64,000 nt of DNA from Botryotinia globosa. Its lineage: Eukaryota; Ascomycota; Leotiomycetes; Helotiales; Sclerotiniaceae. The position numbers and the translations under genes were made by a program. Under the pieces are notes generated by a model. The model was given only the letters and a program-made list of their open reading frames with translations. It did not search any database and was not told the DNA's origin. How positions within the stretch are numbered: the first letter of the stretch is position 1; every line of letters starts with the position of its first letter. The stretch spans positions 1 to 64,000 of the forward strand of contig RCSZ01000025.1 in NCBI GenBank assembly GCA_014898425.1, written 5' to 3'. This document shows positions 13,246 to 25,759 of this stretch, in pieces.

Positions 13246-15340
13246 TTGATTAATAATACCATAGATTAAAAGTCTAATATTTTATTTCAAAAATAATATA
13301 ATTTTGAACTAAAGTTGATATTTTTTTAAAGAAATAAAAGCTTTTATATTAAAATAATATAATTTGATATTTGACTTTGTAAAAATAAAAACTATTGATA
13401 ATATAATAATAGTTTTTATATATTAAATATTAAAAATATATAATTTAATATTAATTAAATGAAAAATAATTGATAATATAATAACAATTTTTATATTCAA
13501 TCTCAATCTACATTTTATTTTCCAAAATAATATAATTTGAAAAATAAAATGTATAATATTAGCTTAAGCTTAATAAAACCCCAAACAATTATAACTTTAC
13601 TAATTTTTAGTAAATTCTATATATCAATCCTATCTATTTTACTATTTACCTGTAATCCAACAATATAATAAAATCCTACAATTCTCTATCATTCTAGAAA
13701 AGAAATAATAATAACAAATTTATCACCGAATCAGAAATTCTATTAAAAACAAAACCAATATCTTTAATGAAATAATCAATAAATAAAAAATCGATTTTTT
13801 TTATATCCAAAAAACAATAACAAAAAATATCAAAGAATTCTACAAATTCAAATTATATAAATATCGATACAATATCTATTACAATTTAGAATTATAAGCA
13901 GATTACTTTCAAGTTTTTCAAGATTTAATATTAAATCATTTTCAAATTATGGATATATATTTGCTATACAAATTAAAATATAAACTTCATATATATAAAC
14001 TATTTACCACTAAATATCTTGATTATATAATATAACTAATTTATAATACACTAATCAATATGATTTGTTTATTATATAGAGATTAAACAAATAATGAGAT
14101 TATAAAAGTTTTTGAAAAAGAAGACTTTATATTTCAATCAAAAATCATATATTAAATAAAGGATTATATATATCAATAATAATTTCTAAAATATTCCAAA
14201 TGAAAAACTTATTTAAAACCTTAAATTATATTCTATATCGAATATTATTAATAATAAATATTACAATAATCGAAATATCAGATTTTAATTTATATATTAT
14301 ATAACAAAGACTATATATAATTTTTTTAGAAAAAGTATTTTGATATAGTAATAAAAATAAAAATATTGATATTAAAAATGTAATATTATTAATTCTAGAT
14401 ATATATTTGAAATATTTATATTCTAATATTATTCATTATAATAAATCAATAATACAGAAATATTACAATTCCAAAAACTCTCAATCTATTTAATTTATTC
14501 AAAAAATCAATCTTGAAAAGGAATATTTTTATTAAATATTATTTTATTTACTATTACAAAAACAAAAAAAAAGCAATCGATTATATAAAAAACCATTAAA
14601 TATTAATAAATCAAATAAAAACAATTATAATAAAAACAATTATAATAAAGGAAATAACTTCTGAAAATAAGATTATAAAAAAAACAATATAAAAAGAAAA
14701 GAATATGATCTTATAAATAGATATAACTTTCGAAAAGAAGAATACAACTTTAAAGAAAAATATAACTTTAAAAAAAGAAATAGAAATAACTCTAAATAGA
14801 ATTATAATATCCCAAAAGTTCTATTTATTTTATTATTATAAATTATCAATGTCAATTAACTTTTAGAAAATCTTACAAAATTCTATAATAAAATTAATAA
14901 ATATAATAAACAAAATGATAATTTTGCTTATAAATACTTTATATTCCTTAATAATTATTAATATATTAATCTTTTAATAAATCTATTATTAAACGTATTC
15001 CTAATAATATTAATAAAAACTATATTCGATTTTTATTCTACAAATCTAAATAGTATATCAAATACAATAGATAGAATATATCAATTAATAAAAAATATAT
15101 TTGAAAATCCAAAGGATAAATATAACCTTATATAATAATAGAAAAATATTATATTAAAAAATATAATAACAAAACTAAAAAATAATAGAAAATTGATATC
15201 TCATTATCTATAATCAATAATAATACAACTTTATTATTTATATAAAAGACTCAGTTTAATAATAAAAATAAATAAATTATTTTATTAAAAGATTATCAAT
15301 ATATATATACCAATACAAATATACTCTCTAACTTATTTTT
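13246..15340 (+). pseudogene. Internal region of element D, gag-like remnant (copy 1)
   Basis: From about 13,700 plus-strand translation gives protein-like runs separated by RIP-type stops, for example ADYFQVFQDLILNHFQIMD followed by YLLYKLKYKLHIYKL near 13,900-14,000. A basic Asn/Lys/Arg-rich tract around 14,600-14,820 (repeated NNYNK and YNF...) has the look of a gag nucleic-acid-binding tail. No zinc knuckle survives. The same sequence recurs after LTR2. Family (Gypsy or Copia) cannot be decided because no RT is recovered. The frame is cut at 15340 by a solo LTR. Confidence 0.5.
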
Positions 15341-15490
15341 TGTCACGGCGCCAACTACGTTGCCTTCGTGCCTTAGGCAAGAACCCTTAGCGTGCCCTTA
15401 GCGTGCCCTACTTCCTATAATAGGGCCTCAACCTTTCATAGCACTAAGAACCCTTATGATACAATATAAGTCTTTACCTGTACCCTGACA
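15341..15490. mobile_element. 150-bp solo LTR (family E)
   Basis: A GC-normal block starts TGTCACGGCGCCAACTACG and ends TACCCTGACA, giving TGTCA...TGACA inverted termini. Five T residues sit on both sides (15336-15340 and 15491-15495), fitting a 5-bp target-site duplication, although TTTTT is low complexity. Inside, CCCTTAGCGTG occurs twice in tandem. It lies within the element D internal region and is barely mutated, so it either came later or is too short for RIP. Confidence 0.75.
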
Positions 15491-15974
15491 TTTTTATTCC
15501 ACTAAAAATATTTCAAATCTTCTTAAAAAACTTTAATCAATTATTATAATATAGGAATAAACTTATTCTAATAAAATAACAACATTATACATCAATTACA
15601 AATATCAATATAATCCCTAACATACAGGATTTAAAACACGGTTTATAACTGGAAGCTGATTGGTCTAGAAAATACGTAAGGTCTGTGCAGCGAATATCAA
15701 AATCCTAATTTAGATTATATATTATTATTAATAGGTACAGTAGTTATAAATAATTTATGAAATATAATTAATTGATATTTTTATATTCTTTGAATTAATA
15801 GCTTTTAAATAATATTATTTTTATATAAAGAAAAAGAGTTGTTATTAATATATTAATTGTTTAGTTGATTTTGTAATAAAAAGCTCGATAAAAAGTTGCT
15901 AATATGATTCTGATTGGTTTAGATTTGATTAGTAATAAGAGAGATAAGAGAAGAGATTAAAAAGAAAAGGGAAG
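15491..15974. other. Continuation of element D internal DNA
   Basis: This is A/T-rich sequence without a recoverable frame. A less-mutated patch at about 15,625-15,715 holds GGTCTGTGCAGCGAATATC and similar GC-bearing words, and I do not recognise it. Confidence 0.4.
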
Positions 15975-16140
15975 GGATTAGATTTATTAGATTTATTAGA
16001 TTTATTAGATTTATTAGATTTATTAGAGAAAAAAAGAATAGAAAAATAGAAATTAGAAAAATAGAAATTAGAAAAATAGAAATTAGAAAAATAGAAATTA
16101 GAAAAATAGAAATTAGAAAAATAGAAATTAGAAAAATAAT
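15975..16140. repeat. Two adjacent minisatellites (9-bp and 15-bp units)
   Basis: The unit GATTTATTA repeats five to six times at about 15,975-16,027. Directly after it, AAAAATAGAAATTAG repeats about six times to about 16,138, and then decays into AGAAAAAGAATT. Copies within each array are nearly identical, so the arrays are recent compared with the flanking DNA. Confidence 0.9.
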
Positions 16141-16266
16141 TAGAAAAAGAATTAGAAAAAGAATTATAAGATTTATAAGGTTTGAGGTTTTGAGGTTTAT
16201 AAGATTTTGAGGTTTAATTATACCTTTAATACTTTTATATAAGCTAAAAGCTAGAGGTTAATAAAG

Positions 16267-16576
<310 letters not shown>

Positions 16577-16637
16577 AAAATATAAATCTTATATATTTTT
16601 AGAATTCTAAAAGCTATATAATACAAATATAAACGTA

Positions 16638-16710
16638 GGTCCTGAGGGGCGTGAAAAATAACAACGGGCTCGCTAACGCTCTCCGTAGTTATTTTTCACC
16701 CCGAAGGGCC
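16638..16710. repeat. GC-rich hairpin element
   Basis: GTGAAAAATAAC (16651-16662) and GTTATTTTTCAC (16688-16699) pair perfectly. The stem extends outward through GGGG/CCCC and inward through ACGG/CCGT around a loop with CTCGCTAACG. Outside the stem the ends GGTCCTGAGG and GAAGGGCC are also roughly complementary. The 73-bp unit is unmutated in an A/T desert. It resembles a minimal foldback or MITE-like element; a transcription terminator or structured RNA is an alternative. Confidence 0.75.
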
Positions 16711-16743
16711 GAAAAAAGCTCGTTAAAATAAATATAACAAAAA

Positions 16744-16960
16744 CATTGGATACAACGATCGATGTTTATTCAAGCTTCAAATAAAGAAAAAATAATTCAT
16801 TTGCAAAAAAAAGATTATTAATTAATTATAAATATCAATATAGTTGAAATAGATATAGTAAAAGCACTGGATATAATGATTAATGTTTATTCAAGCTTCA
16901 AATAAAGAAGAAGTATTTCGTTTATAAACAAAGATTGTTGATCAATTCAATATAGTAAGG
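16744..16960. repeat. 121-bp tandem duplication
   Basis: Near-identical blocks begin CATTGGATACAACGATCG (16744) and CACTGGATATAATGATTA (16865), and both continue with ATGTTTATTCAAGCTTCAAA. The differences are mostly C/T and G/A, consistent with RIP acting after duplication. Confidence 0.85.
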
Positions 16961-19900
16961 AAGAATAGAATAAATTATAATATAAATATAAAAAATAGTT
17001 TCAAAGTATTATTAATAATTTTAATAAAATATTTGAATAATTTTTTATTGAATATAAAGGATTTATTGAAGATTCTAATTCTGATATAAATAATAAAATT
17101 GCAATCTATTTTGTATAATTCGAATTTCAGAATATATTTGTATAGAAATTATATTCAAATCTTTTTATTTAAAGTAGATCTATTATATATAATATATTTT
17201 ATAATTATTAAAGAGGGGTGGCTCGAAAGTAGAGTGATTAATTTATATTCTATATCTATAAGCTAAAAAGCTAATATTATTTCGAATTATAAAATATTAA
17301 TTAGTTTATAAGATTACCTTCAAATTTATATTCAAATAGATTTTTTGTTTATAAAATAATTTAATTTAATTTAATTAATATAATATTTATATATTAATAT
17401 ATATATTATTATTAGTATATATTAATAATAATAATAGATTAGATAAATAACAAATAATAAATAATAAGCAAATATTTTATTATTTATATATATATAAAGG
17501 TATTAATATTTATTCAAATCAAATATACAATTTTTTCAATATTTTCTATTTCATTTAATTCTATTTTATTTTATATTGCTTATTTTTTATTTTCTTTTCT
17601 AAAAGTTTTATTAATTTTATAATAATTAAAAATATTAATACTTTGAAATACAAATCCTGATTTGATATAAAGGTTGTAATTATTTTGGAAGAGATTAGGT
17701 AGTTTTATAAATGTTTATAATTAAATATTCTAATTAATTATTATAAAATATATTAAATCAATTTTAAGTATATGTTAGATTTAATGAGTTTATAAGTTTT
17801 AAACTTTGAAATCCTGAGTTAATTTAAAACCTAATTGAATTTAGAATATAAATATTATTAATTTATTTGAATAAAGAGGAAATCAATTTTTATAGATTCT
17901 AATTAAATCCGATATATTATAAAGTTATATAGTATATATATTCTGAAAAAGTTTATAATTTTTTTAAAATAATTACGACTTTTGTATTATATTAATATTT
18001 GTTAATATTAAGTTAAATCTAAAATTATTCTAATTTTAAATTATTATTTAATATTAATCAATATATTTTCAAAGTGTTTATTATAATTATCAAATTAATA
18101 AAAATGTTTTTTTTTCAATCTATTTTTCTATAAAATTTATTTATTTATTATATTATATCAAATTATATTCTATTTCTTTTATTATATACCTTTTTCTTTT
18201 TTCTTTTTTATATATTTCCTTTTTTTTTTTTTTCTTTTTATTATATATTTCATTTTTTTTTAAATAAATCCCTCTTTTTTATTATAATAACTATACTCTC
18301 TTTTTCAATAATTCATTTTTTCTTTTTTTTAATCTCTTTTTTTTCTTTTTTTTAAATTCTCTTTTTATATTAATTTTATTACTCTTTTTTATTTTAATTT
18401 ATTTTAATTATTTATAAATCTTTTTATATCAAATAAAAAGTTTAATTTCAATAATAAATCTATTATCTTTATTTTCCAAAATCTTAAAATTAATAATCTT
18501 TTTATTTTTTATTTATTATACTATTATTTTAATATTAATTATATAATCCAAAATTTATTTTCTAATAATTATACTTTTTATATCAAAATTTTTAATATAA
18601 ATTATATATTCTAATAATTATATTTAAAAAGAATTTGATGAATATATAAATTGAAAATATTTGAATTAAGGATAATAAATAAAGAATTATAATAGTTTTT
18701 ATTATAAAGAATTTAGAATTTGAATTTATTAATAAATATAAATTTAATAGGATATATTATTTCTTTATTAAATTTCAATATAAAGAAAGAAATTATTATA
18801 ATAATAGCTTTTGAAAACTTAAAAAAATATTATTTCAGAAAAGAATAATAAATTGATTTAAATTCAAATTGATATTTATAAAATAAGTTTTTAGATTTTT
18901 ATAATTTATTTTATTTGAAATAAGATATATAAATATATAAGGAATTTATAATTATAAATCTAGATTATTAAATAAAAAAGGAAAAGATAATTTATTATAA
19001 ACTTTTCAATTACTTTCAAAATAAGTTTATTTTTGTTTTTAATAAACTTTTTATATAAAATCTAAATAATCTCTATTCTTTTAATAATCTTTATTTTATA
19101 TTTAATTTACAAAATGAAAATATATTTAATAATTAATTTTAAGAATTATAAAAAATATTAATAAATAATTTTATAATTTTTGTATTTCTATTAATTATAT
19201 TCGATTTTTATAAAAATAATAGAATATAATTTATTATTTTTTTGTTATTCTATATCTATTTTTCTTTCAATTATAGTTTTTATTAATAAATCTATTTTTT
19301 GATTTGAATTTATAATATATATTATTCTAAATTCAATTTTTTAAAAAAATTCTAATTAAACTTTTAATTTATTTAGTAATTTATTAATAGTTTTTTTAAT
19401 AGTTTTTATAAGATTATCTTTTATTTTGTTATAAATTATTTTTATAAAGATTATAATAAACTAACTTTCAAAATAGAAATATATAATATTATAATAAGAA
19501 AAAAAAGAATTAATAATATTTTCTTAAATAAATATATAAGCAATAAAAGAGATTTAAGTTTTTTATATACAAATAAAAAGAAAAAAACTTACATTCTTTT
19601 TGTAATTTTTTAATCTTTCTTTTTCAATTCTTTTTTAGTTTTATAAATAATAAATCAAATTTCTTTTTTTATAATATTAATTTTTTGAATTGATTTCAAA
19701 TAAATCTTTCTATTATTAATTATATCAAAATCCTAAAGATTATTTAATTTTATTATTCCTATTTTTTTTATAATAAATAATTAATTATAATAAAATCTAT
19801 ATTATATATAATATTAAATAAATTTGATCATTATTTTAATAAGATTTATTTCTATTTCTATTTTTATATATAAAAAAGAATTATATTTCTAAACACTTAA

Positions 19901-21942
19901 AAATATATTTGAATTATTCTTTAACTTTTTTGTTTTTCTTAATAAAAATTATATTCAAAATTACAATAATAAAAAAAAAAATCTTTTTCTTTTAGAATTC
20001 AAATTTATAGATTGATTATAAATATAATCTTTTTTAATAAAATTATCAAAATTATATTTTATATTTATATTTATATTAGAATTTCTAATATAAAATAGAA
20101 AAATCAATATATTCAAAATCCTTCAATTTTATTTTTATTGAAAAATAATAACAAATTAAATAAAAAATAAAATAATATTTTATTAATTTCAAAAAACTAT
20201 TATTATAAAAACAAAATACAAATTAATATTTATTATAATTTATAATTGAAATAATAATAATAATATTATATAAATAATATTGATATTAAAAAGTTAAAAA
20301 GAAATAAAAAGATAAGATTGAAGGTTTGAAGGAATGTATTATCTTATTTTGAGATTATATAATGATTATATAATTTTTTAAGCCTGGATTTCGAGATAAA
20401 GATTTCATAAAGAATTATTATTATAGAATTTAAAACAATTTGGTTTTGATTTTAATATAAAAATCAATAATTTATTATTTTTTGATTTTTCAATTAAAGA
20501 TTATAAATCACTTAATAATTATATTATTTTGATATAAAATTATAATATACAAAAAGATTTTCTCATTATTTTGATATATTTTTTATTATAATAATTTTAT
20601 TCAATTATATATATATATATATATATATTGAAAATATATATTTTTGAAAATCAATATTTTATCAAATTAAGTATTTATTCTTTTCAGAATCTATTATTAT
20701 TATTATTTCTAATAATAATATATATATTTTAAAAAGAATTTAATTAATTTAATTTTTATTATATATTTCAATCTTTTTTAAAAGATTAATATTATTAATT
20801 TCGAAAAGGTTGAATACTTTTAAACTTGAAAATCTATTTATTTCGAAATTATATATTTTAAATTTAAAGTATTTTGATTTATTTCAAAACTATATATTTT
20901 AAAATTAAGATATTTTGAAATTCAAATTAAAAAATAATTCAATTATTATTGATAATATAATTCCAATATTATTAATATTATTGAAAAAACTATTAATATA
21001 TTTAATTCAATAAAACAATTCGATTAATATTATTTTTTTTATTAATAAAAATATTTTGAAATAATTGAAAATAATTTAATTAATTTGAAAAAAATCTTTT
21101 CAATTAAATTATTTAATAATTACAACTTTAATCAATTCAATATAAATTCAAATAATAATATTAATTAAATTCATTCGAAATATATTAATCAATTTTTCAA
21201 TAAATAATAATTGAAAAAGTAATATATATTATTAAAATACTTTTATTAAATGAATTGAATTATATATCAAAAATATATTCAAATATTCTTAGATTTTCAA
21301 AGAAATAAATATCCTTTTCAATTTCTAATTGATTTTAATTGATTGAAAAAAACTTGATTATTAATAAACTATAATATTATTAAAAATATTAAGATATTAT
21401 TTAGAATTTAATGAAATATATTTTATTAATAAAAAGAGTTTGAAAATGAGATAAGGAATATAGGGGAGATTATAATAGTAATTAATTGTATATTATTATA
21501 TAAGATTTTCATTTAATAAAATATCAATCAAATAATAATAAAATAAATGTTCGAAATAAAAAGAAATTTAATATAAATTTCTATATAAATTATATATATA
21601 TATATATTATAATAATAATACTATATTCATTATTAATAAATTACATATTTCATTTAAAATAAATAAAATCAATACTTTTTATAACTCTTTTATTATTAAT
21701 GTTTAATAAAAAAAAAGAAAGAAAAAAAGCCTAAGTTTTATTTCAAGGATTTTATTAATAATTAATATCAATAGTGATTATAATTCTAAAATAGATAATG
21801 ATTTAATTAAAAATGCTTTAATTGATTATCACTTTTTCTAATTTCAATTTTAAATTTTTCGAAAATTTGAAAAAAGAAATAAATAAAAATTCAATTAAAT
21901 TTCTAATATATAAAATTAGAATTTGAAAAGTTTATATATTAA
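16961..21942. other. Nearly 5 kb of degenerate A+T-rich DNA
   Basis: By position this may be the pol half of element D, but no RT, integrase or RNase H block could be read in any frame. Pyrimidine-rich T/C runs dominate about 18,100-18,400. An (AT)n run lies at about 20,605-20,628. A small less-mutated word (GAGGGGTGGCTCGAAAG) stands at about 17,212. Otherwise I see nothing. Confidence 0.45.
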
Positions 21943-22104
21943 TATCGAAATAGAAATTATATAACTATATTAACATTTACATTAATATTTTAGTGTTATA
22001 ATATAAATATATTATAATCCTAGCTTTTAAAACTTTAAGTAATATTACAATAATTTAAATTATATTATTATATTATTTTTATTATTCCTATAATAATATC
22101 AATA
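21943..22104 (+). repeat. LTR2 of element D (fully RIP-mutated)
   Basis: It is the same 162-bp length as LTR1 and collinear with it; TATCGAAATAGAAATTATAT replaces TGTCGGGATAAGGATTATAT. Essentially every difference in the first 60 bases is G-to-A or C-to-T. The LTR is immediately followed by the same internal start as LTR1 (compare TTGATTAATAATACC after LTR1 with TTAATTAATAATATT here). Its position inside the element would explain why both of its ends are mutated. Confidence 0.8.
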
Positions 22105-23860
22105 TTAATTAATAATATTACAAATTAAAAGTTTAATATCTTATTCAAAAACTATATAATTCTTAAATTAAAATTAATATTTCTTTAAAAAAGTATAAGT
22201 TTTTATATCAAAATAATATAATTTAATATTTATTTTTATATAAATAAAAATAATTAATAATATAACAATAATTCTTATATTCAATATTAATTTATAATTT
22301 TTAATATAATTTTTATTATATAAATAGAAACTAATCAATAGAAGTTGTAACTTTTATTATTATATTATATATATAATCTAATCAAAAAATATAATATTAG
22401 GAATTAATTCTAATAATTTATTATTATATATATATTCTAATAAAACTCCTTTTTTTTATTCTTTTTATTTCAAAAAAATTAATAATTATAAAGAATATTT
22501 ATTTATATAACTAATTATATAATTTATAATATTACAATTGTATTATCTAATATCCTTACTATTAAAAATAATTATTAATAGATTCAGAATATTTAATTAA
22601 TAAATAAATATATTCTTATCTTTAATCTATTTTTTATTCAGAAAATCTATTCTAAATCAAACAAATCTTAATTAGAAATCTCAGAATTATATCTATATTT
22701 AATTTAATCTCTAATACTTTATTATATATATAAATATCAATCAATAAAAGTTATAAATTTTATCATTATATTATATATATAATCTAATCAAAAAATATAA
22801 TATCAAAAATTAATATTGATAATTTATTATTATATATATATCCCAATAATTTTATATTAATAAATCAAAATTAATCAATAATATAATAATAATACTTATA
22901 CTCAACTTTAATCTATATTTTATTTTTCAAAATCATATAATTTGAAAAATAAAATTAATAATATTTAATTCAAATTTAATATCACTTTTTCCAAATAAAT
23001 ATAATTTCATTAAATTTTAATAAAATTATTAATTATAATAACCAAATTAATTAAATCAATTATATTCTAGATTATTTCATTTATTTCATTATCTATTTAT
23101 AATTTATTAATATAATAGAATTCTATAATTTTTTATTATTTCAAAAAAGAAACAATAATAATAGATCTAATATTAAATTAAAAGTTTTATTAAAAATTAA
23201 AATCGATATTTTCAATAAAATAATAATAAATAGAAAAACAATCTTTTTGATATTTGAAAAATAATAATAAAAAATAATAAAGAATTCTATAAATTTAAAT
23301 TATATAAATATCAATATAATATTTATTATGATTTAGAATTATAAATAAACTATTTTCAAGCTTTTCAAAATTTTATAATAAATTATTTTCAAATTATAAA
23401 TATATATTTACTATATAAATTAAAATATGAATTTTATATATATAGATTATTCTTAATAAAATATTTCAATTATATAATATAATTAATTAATAATATATTG
23501 ATCAATATAATTTATTTATTATATAAAGATTAATCAAATAATAAAATTATAAAGAGTTTTAAAAAAAAGATTTTATATTTCTATTAAAAATTATATAAAA
23601 TAAAATTATAAATAAAAGATTATATATACTAATAATAATCTCTAAAATATTCTAAATAAAAAACCTATTCAAAATCTTAGATTATATTTTATATTAAATA
23701 CAATTAAAAACAAATACTATAATAATTAAAATATTAAGCTTTAATTTATATACATCATAACAACCACTAAATATAACTTTATCAAAAAAAACATTTTAAT
23801 TATATAATAAAAATAAAAACATTAATATCAAAAAAATAATATTATAAATTCTAATACCCT
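22105..23860 (+). pseudogene. Internal region of element D, copy 2, truncated gag-like remnant
   Basis: Sequence after LTR2 parallels 13246-15000, including the block around 23,260-23,460 that matches about 13,800-14,010. Similarity stops near 23,860, so the copy is truncated. It is more heavily mutated than copy 1 and is interrupted by a short terminally repeated insert at about 22,320-22,855. Confidence 0.55.
22320..22855. mobile_element. TRIM-like insert with about 110-bp terminal direct repeats
   Basis: A block of about 110 bp at 22,320-22,435 recurs at about 22,731-22,850; both contain TATATATATAATCTAATCAA followed by AAAATATAATAT. About 300 bp lies between. The combined insert interrupts the collinearity between the two internal copies of element D. 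A small terminal-repeat retrotransposon (TRIM) fits, but ends and target duplication are blurred by A/T richness. Confidence 0.45.
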
Positions 23861-24049
23861 ACCAACTGATATTACTAAATATTTAGGATTTCTAAAATTA
23901 AATATATATATATATTTTTAGAATTTAGAAAAAATTTAGGATTTAATAATATTTTTACTTTTTTATTAATATTATTCTTTATTAAGTTTTATTTTTAAAA
24001 TTTTAATTAAATTATAGAATATTTTGTTTAATATTGATATCATATATAT
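23861..24049. other. A+T-rich joint after truncated gag copy 2
   Basis: This short degenerate stretch contains CCCTACCAACTG, one of few C-rich words here. It marks the breakpoint where copy 2 leaves collinearity with copy 1. No feature is recognised. Confidence 0.4.
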
Positions 24050-24466
24050 AAAACCAATATATATAAATATTAATAGAAATTATAAATTTTATTACTATAT
24101 TATATATACAATCTAATTTTAAAAAATACAATATCAGAAATTGAAATTCTAACAATTGATTATTATATATATATTCTAATAAAACTTTCTTCTTTTATTC
24201 TTTTTATTCCAAAAAAACTAATAATCATAAAGAATATTTATTTATATAATTAATTATATAATTTATAATATTATAATTATATTATCTAATATCCTCATTA
24301 TTAATGAATTCAGAATATCTAATTATTAAATAGATATATCCTCGTTTCTGATCTACTTCTTATTCAGAAAATCTATTTTAAATTAAATAAGCTTTAATTA
24401 GAGATCCCAGAATAATATTCTCTTAATCCTTAATACTCTATTATATATAGAACCAATATAATAAGA
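24050..24466. mobile_element. Second TRIM-like copy, truncated at its right end
   Basis: This segment is collinear with about 22,320-22,735, including the words GAATATTTATTTATATAA and AGAAAATCTATT. It stops before the second terminal repeat where the next repeat begins at 24467. A GC-bearing stretch (GATATATCCTCGTTTCTGATC) is less mutated than the first copy. Confidence 0.45.
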
Positions 24467-25214
24467 AACTCTCGCTTAGTGAGACCCGATTCAAGCAATC
24501 TGATTAGCTTGACTTCTTTGGTATTATAGCCATAGCGCAAGCTCTAAGCTTTTTTAACGAAATCATTTAAATTAGTTTATTTTAACTAATATGAATTGAA
24601 TAAAAAAAAGAAATAGTAGTAACTATATATAAGAAATTAAAAGCTTTCAAATGATATAATTTTTATAATACTAGCTTCAAAACTAAGGTTTTTATAAAAG
24701 ATTGAAGTTTATATAGTATAAATTTTATAATATAAAACTCTAGACTTTTTTAATGAAATTATTTAAATTAGTTTATTCCAATTGATATAAATTGAATGAA
24801 AAGAAGGAAAAGTAATAATCATATATAAGAAACTAAAGGTTTTCAAATGATATAATTCTTATAATACTAGTTTCAAAATTAGTGTTTTTATAAAGGATTG
24901 AAGTTGAAGTAATATAAATATAATTAGAGTTTATATAATCAATTAAAAAAGATTTATATTGAATGTAACTGATCTAATATTAATAAAAATTATTTTAATA
25001 TTATAGCTTTTGTAGTTCAATGATATAATCGATGATCTGAAATAATATAATCCATTAAAATCTAAATAAATTAAAAAATCTAAATAAAATAAAATAAATC
25101 AATTTCACTTGCAAATCTTAATAAAATTTCTTTTTTTAGATTTTTATAATTATAAATATAATTATATGATACTTTCTCAAAAAGCAAGGGGTCCGGGGGC
25201 TCGCAGGCCCCTGG
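24467..25214 (+). mobile_element. Short interspersed repeat, right copy (GC-hairpin/CTGG terminus)
   Basis: This is the reverse-complement partner of 11637-12200. It starts AACTCTCGCTTAGTGAGACC and ends with the GGGGGCTCGCAGGCCCC hairpin plus CTGG at 25214, followed by host T. It is about 184 bp longer than the left copy because a segment of about 196 bp (from 24,541) is duplicated in tandem (from about 24,737). The A-box-like TGTAGTTCAATGATATAAT lies near 25,010. The right end lies inside LTR3 of element D, between A and T of the LTR sequence ATTA/TATAAC, which is the A/T insertion preference expected of Helitrons. Confidence 0.75.
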
Positions 25215-25759
25215 TATAATCGTATTAATAGTCGGCTCTTATAAGCGGCCTCCTAATTTTCAATCGGGGAAAGCGGTTGTTCCTAGAAAGTAATTATTTT
25301 CGATTTTTTTGGTAGGTATTTCATTTAATTTTTGAAAAAAGAATAATGGATTTACTATTATTATATTATTATAGGCTTATTAAATTCAATATAATCTACT
25401 ACAAATAACTTTAATTCTATCTATTATAATAAATATAGTAAATAAATAATAGTTATTAATATTTTATTAATAATAATATAATCTATAAAGATTATAATTA
25501 ATATTATTATACTACTTTCGAAGTTTTTGGGGAATAACTACTTTCCGAGAATAACCGCTTTCCCCGACTAGCAACTAGCAACTAGGAGGTCGCTTATAAG
25601 AGCCGACTATTAATGTTTATATGAATATCTTAATACTATAAAATAATATATTATGAAATTAATATATTATAGCTATAGCTTTGAAAATTTTAATTAATAT
25701 TATAATAGTATAAACCATAGTATTATATTATCTTTATCATCCCTATAATAATACTAACA
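25215..25759 (+). repeat. LTR3 of element D, interrupted by a MITE
   Basis: TATAATCGTATTAA (25215-25228) corresponds to LTR1 bases TATAACCGTACTAA. The LTR then resumes after the MITE with TTAATGTTTATATGAATATC, matching CTAACACTCGTACTAGTGTC. The right end ATAATACTAACA (to 25759) is less mutated than LTR1's inner end. The first 17 LTR bases are missing where the right interspersed repeat abuts. Confidence 0.75.
25229..25609. mobile_element. MITE copy A (TIR starting TAGTCGGCTC)
   Basis: The 381-bp non-coding element has terminal inverted repeats beginning TAGTCGGCTCTTATAAGCGG and continuing to AAGCGGTTGTTCC-like words. TTAA occurs on both sides (25225-25228 and 25610-25613). LTR1 of element D shows the same locus without insertion and with a single CTAA, so the four bases were duplicated on insertion. 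The interior is A/T-rich and is in inverse orientation to copy B at 41994. Its left TIR is partly degenerate. Confidence 0.9.

Noticed and set aside
15975..16140. CRISPR array
   Set aside because: The units are 9 and 15 bp in direct tandem without spacers, so they are simple minisatellites.
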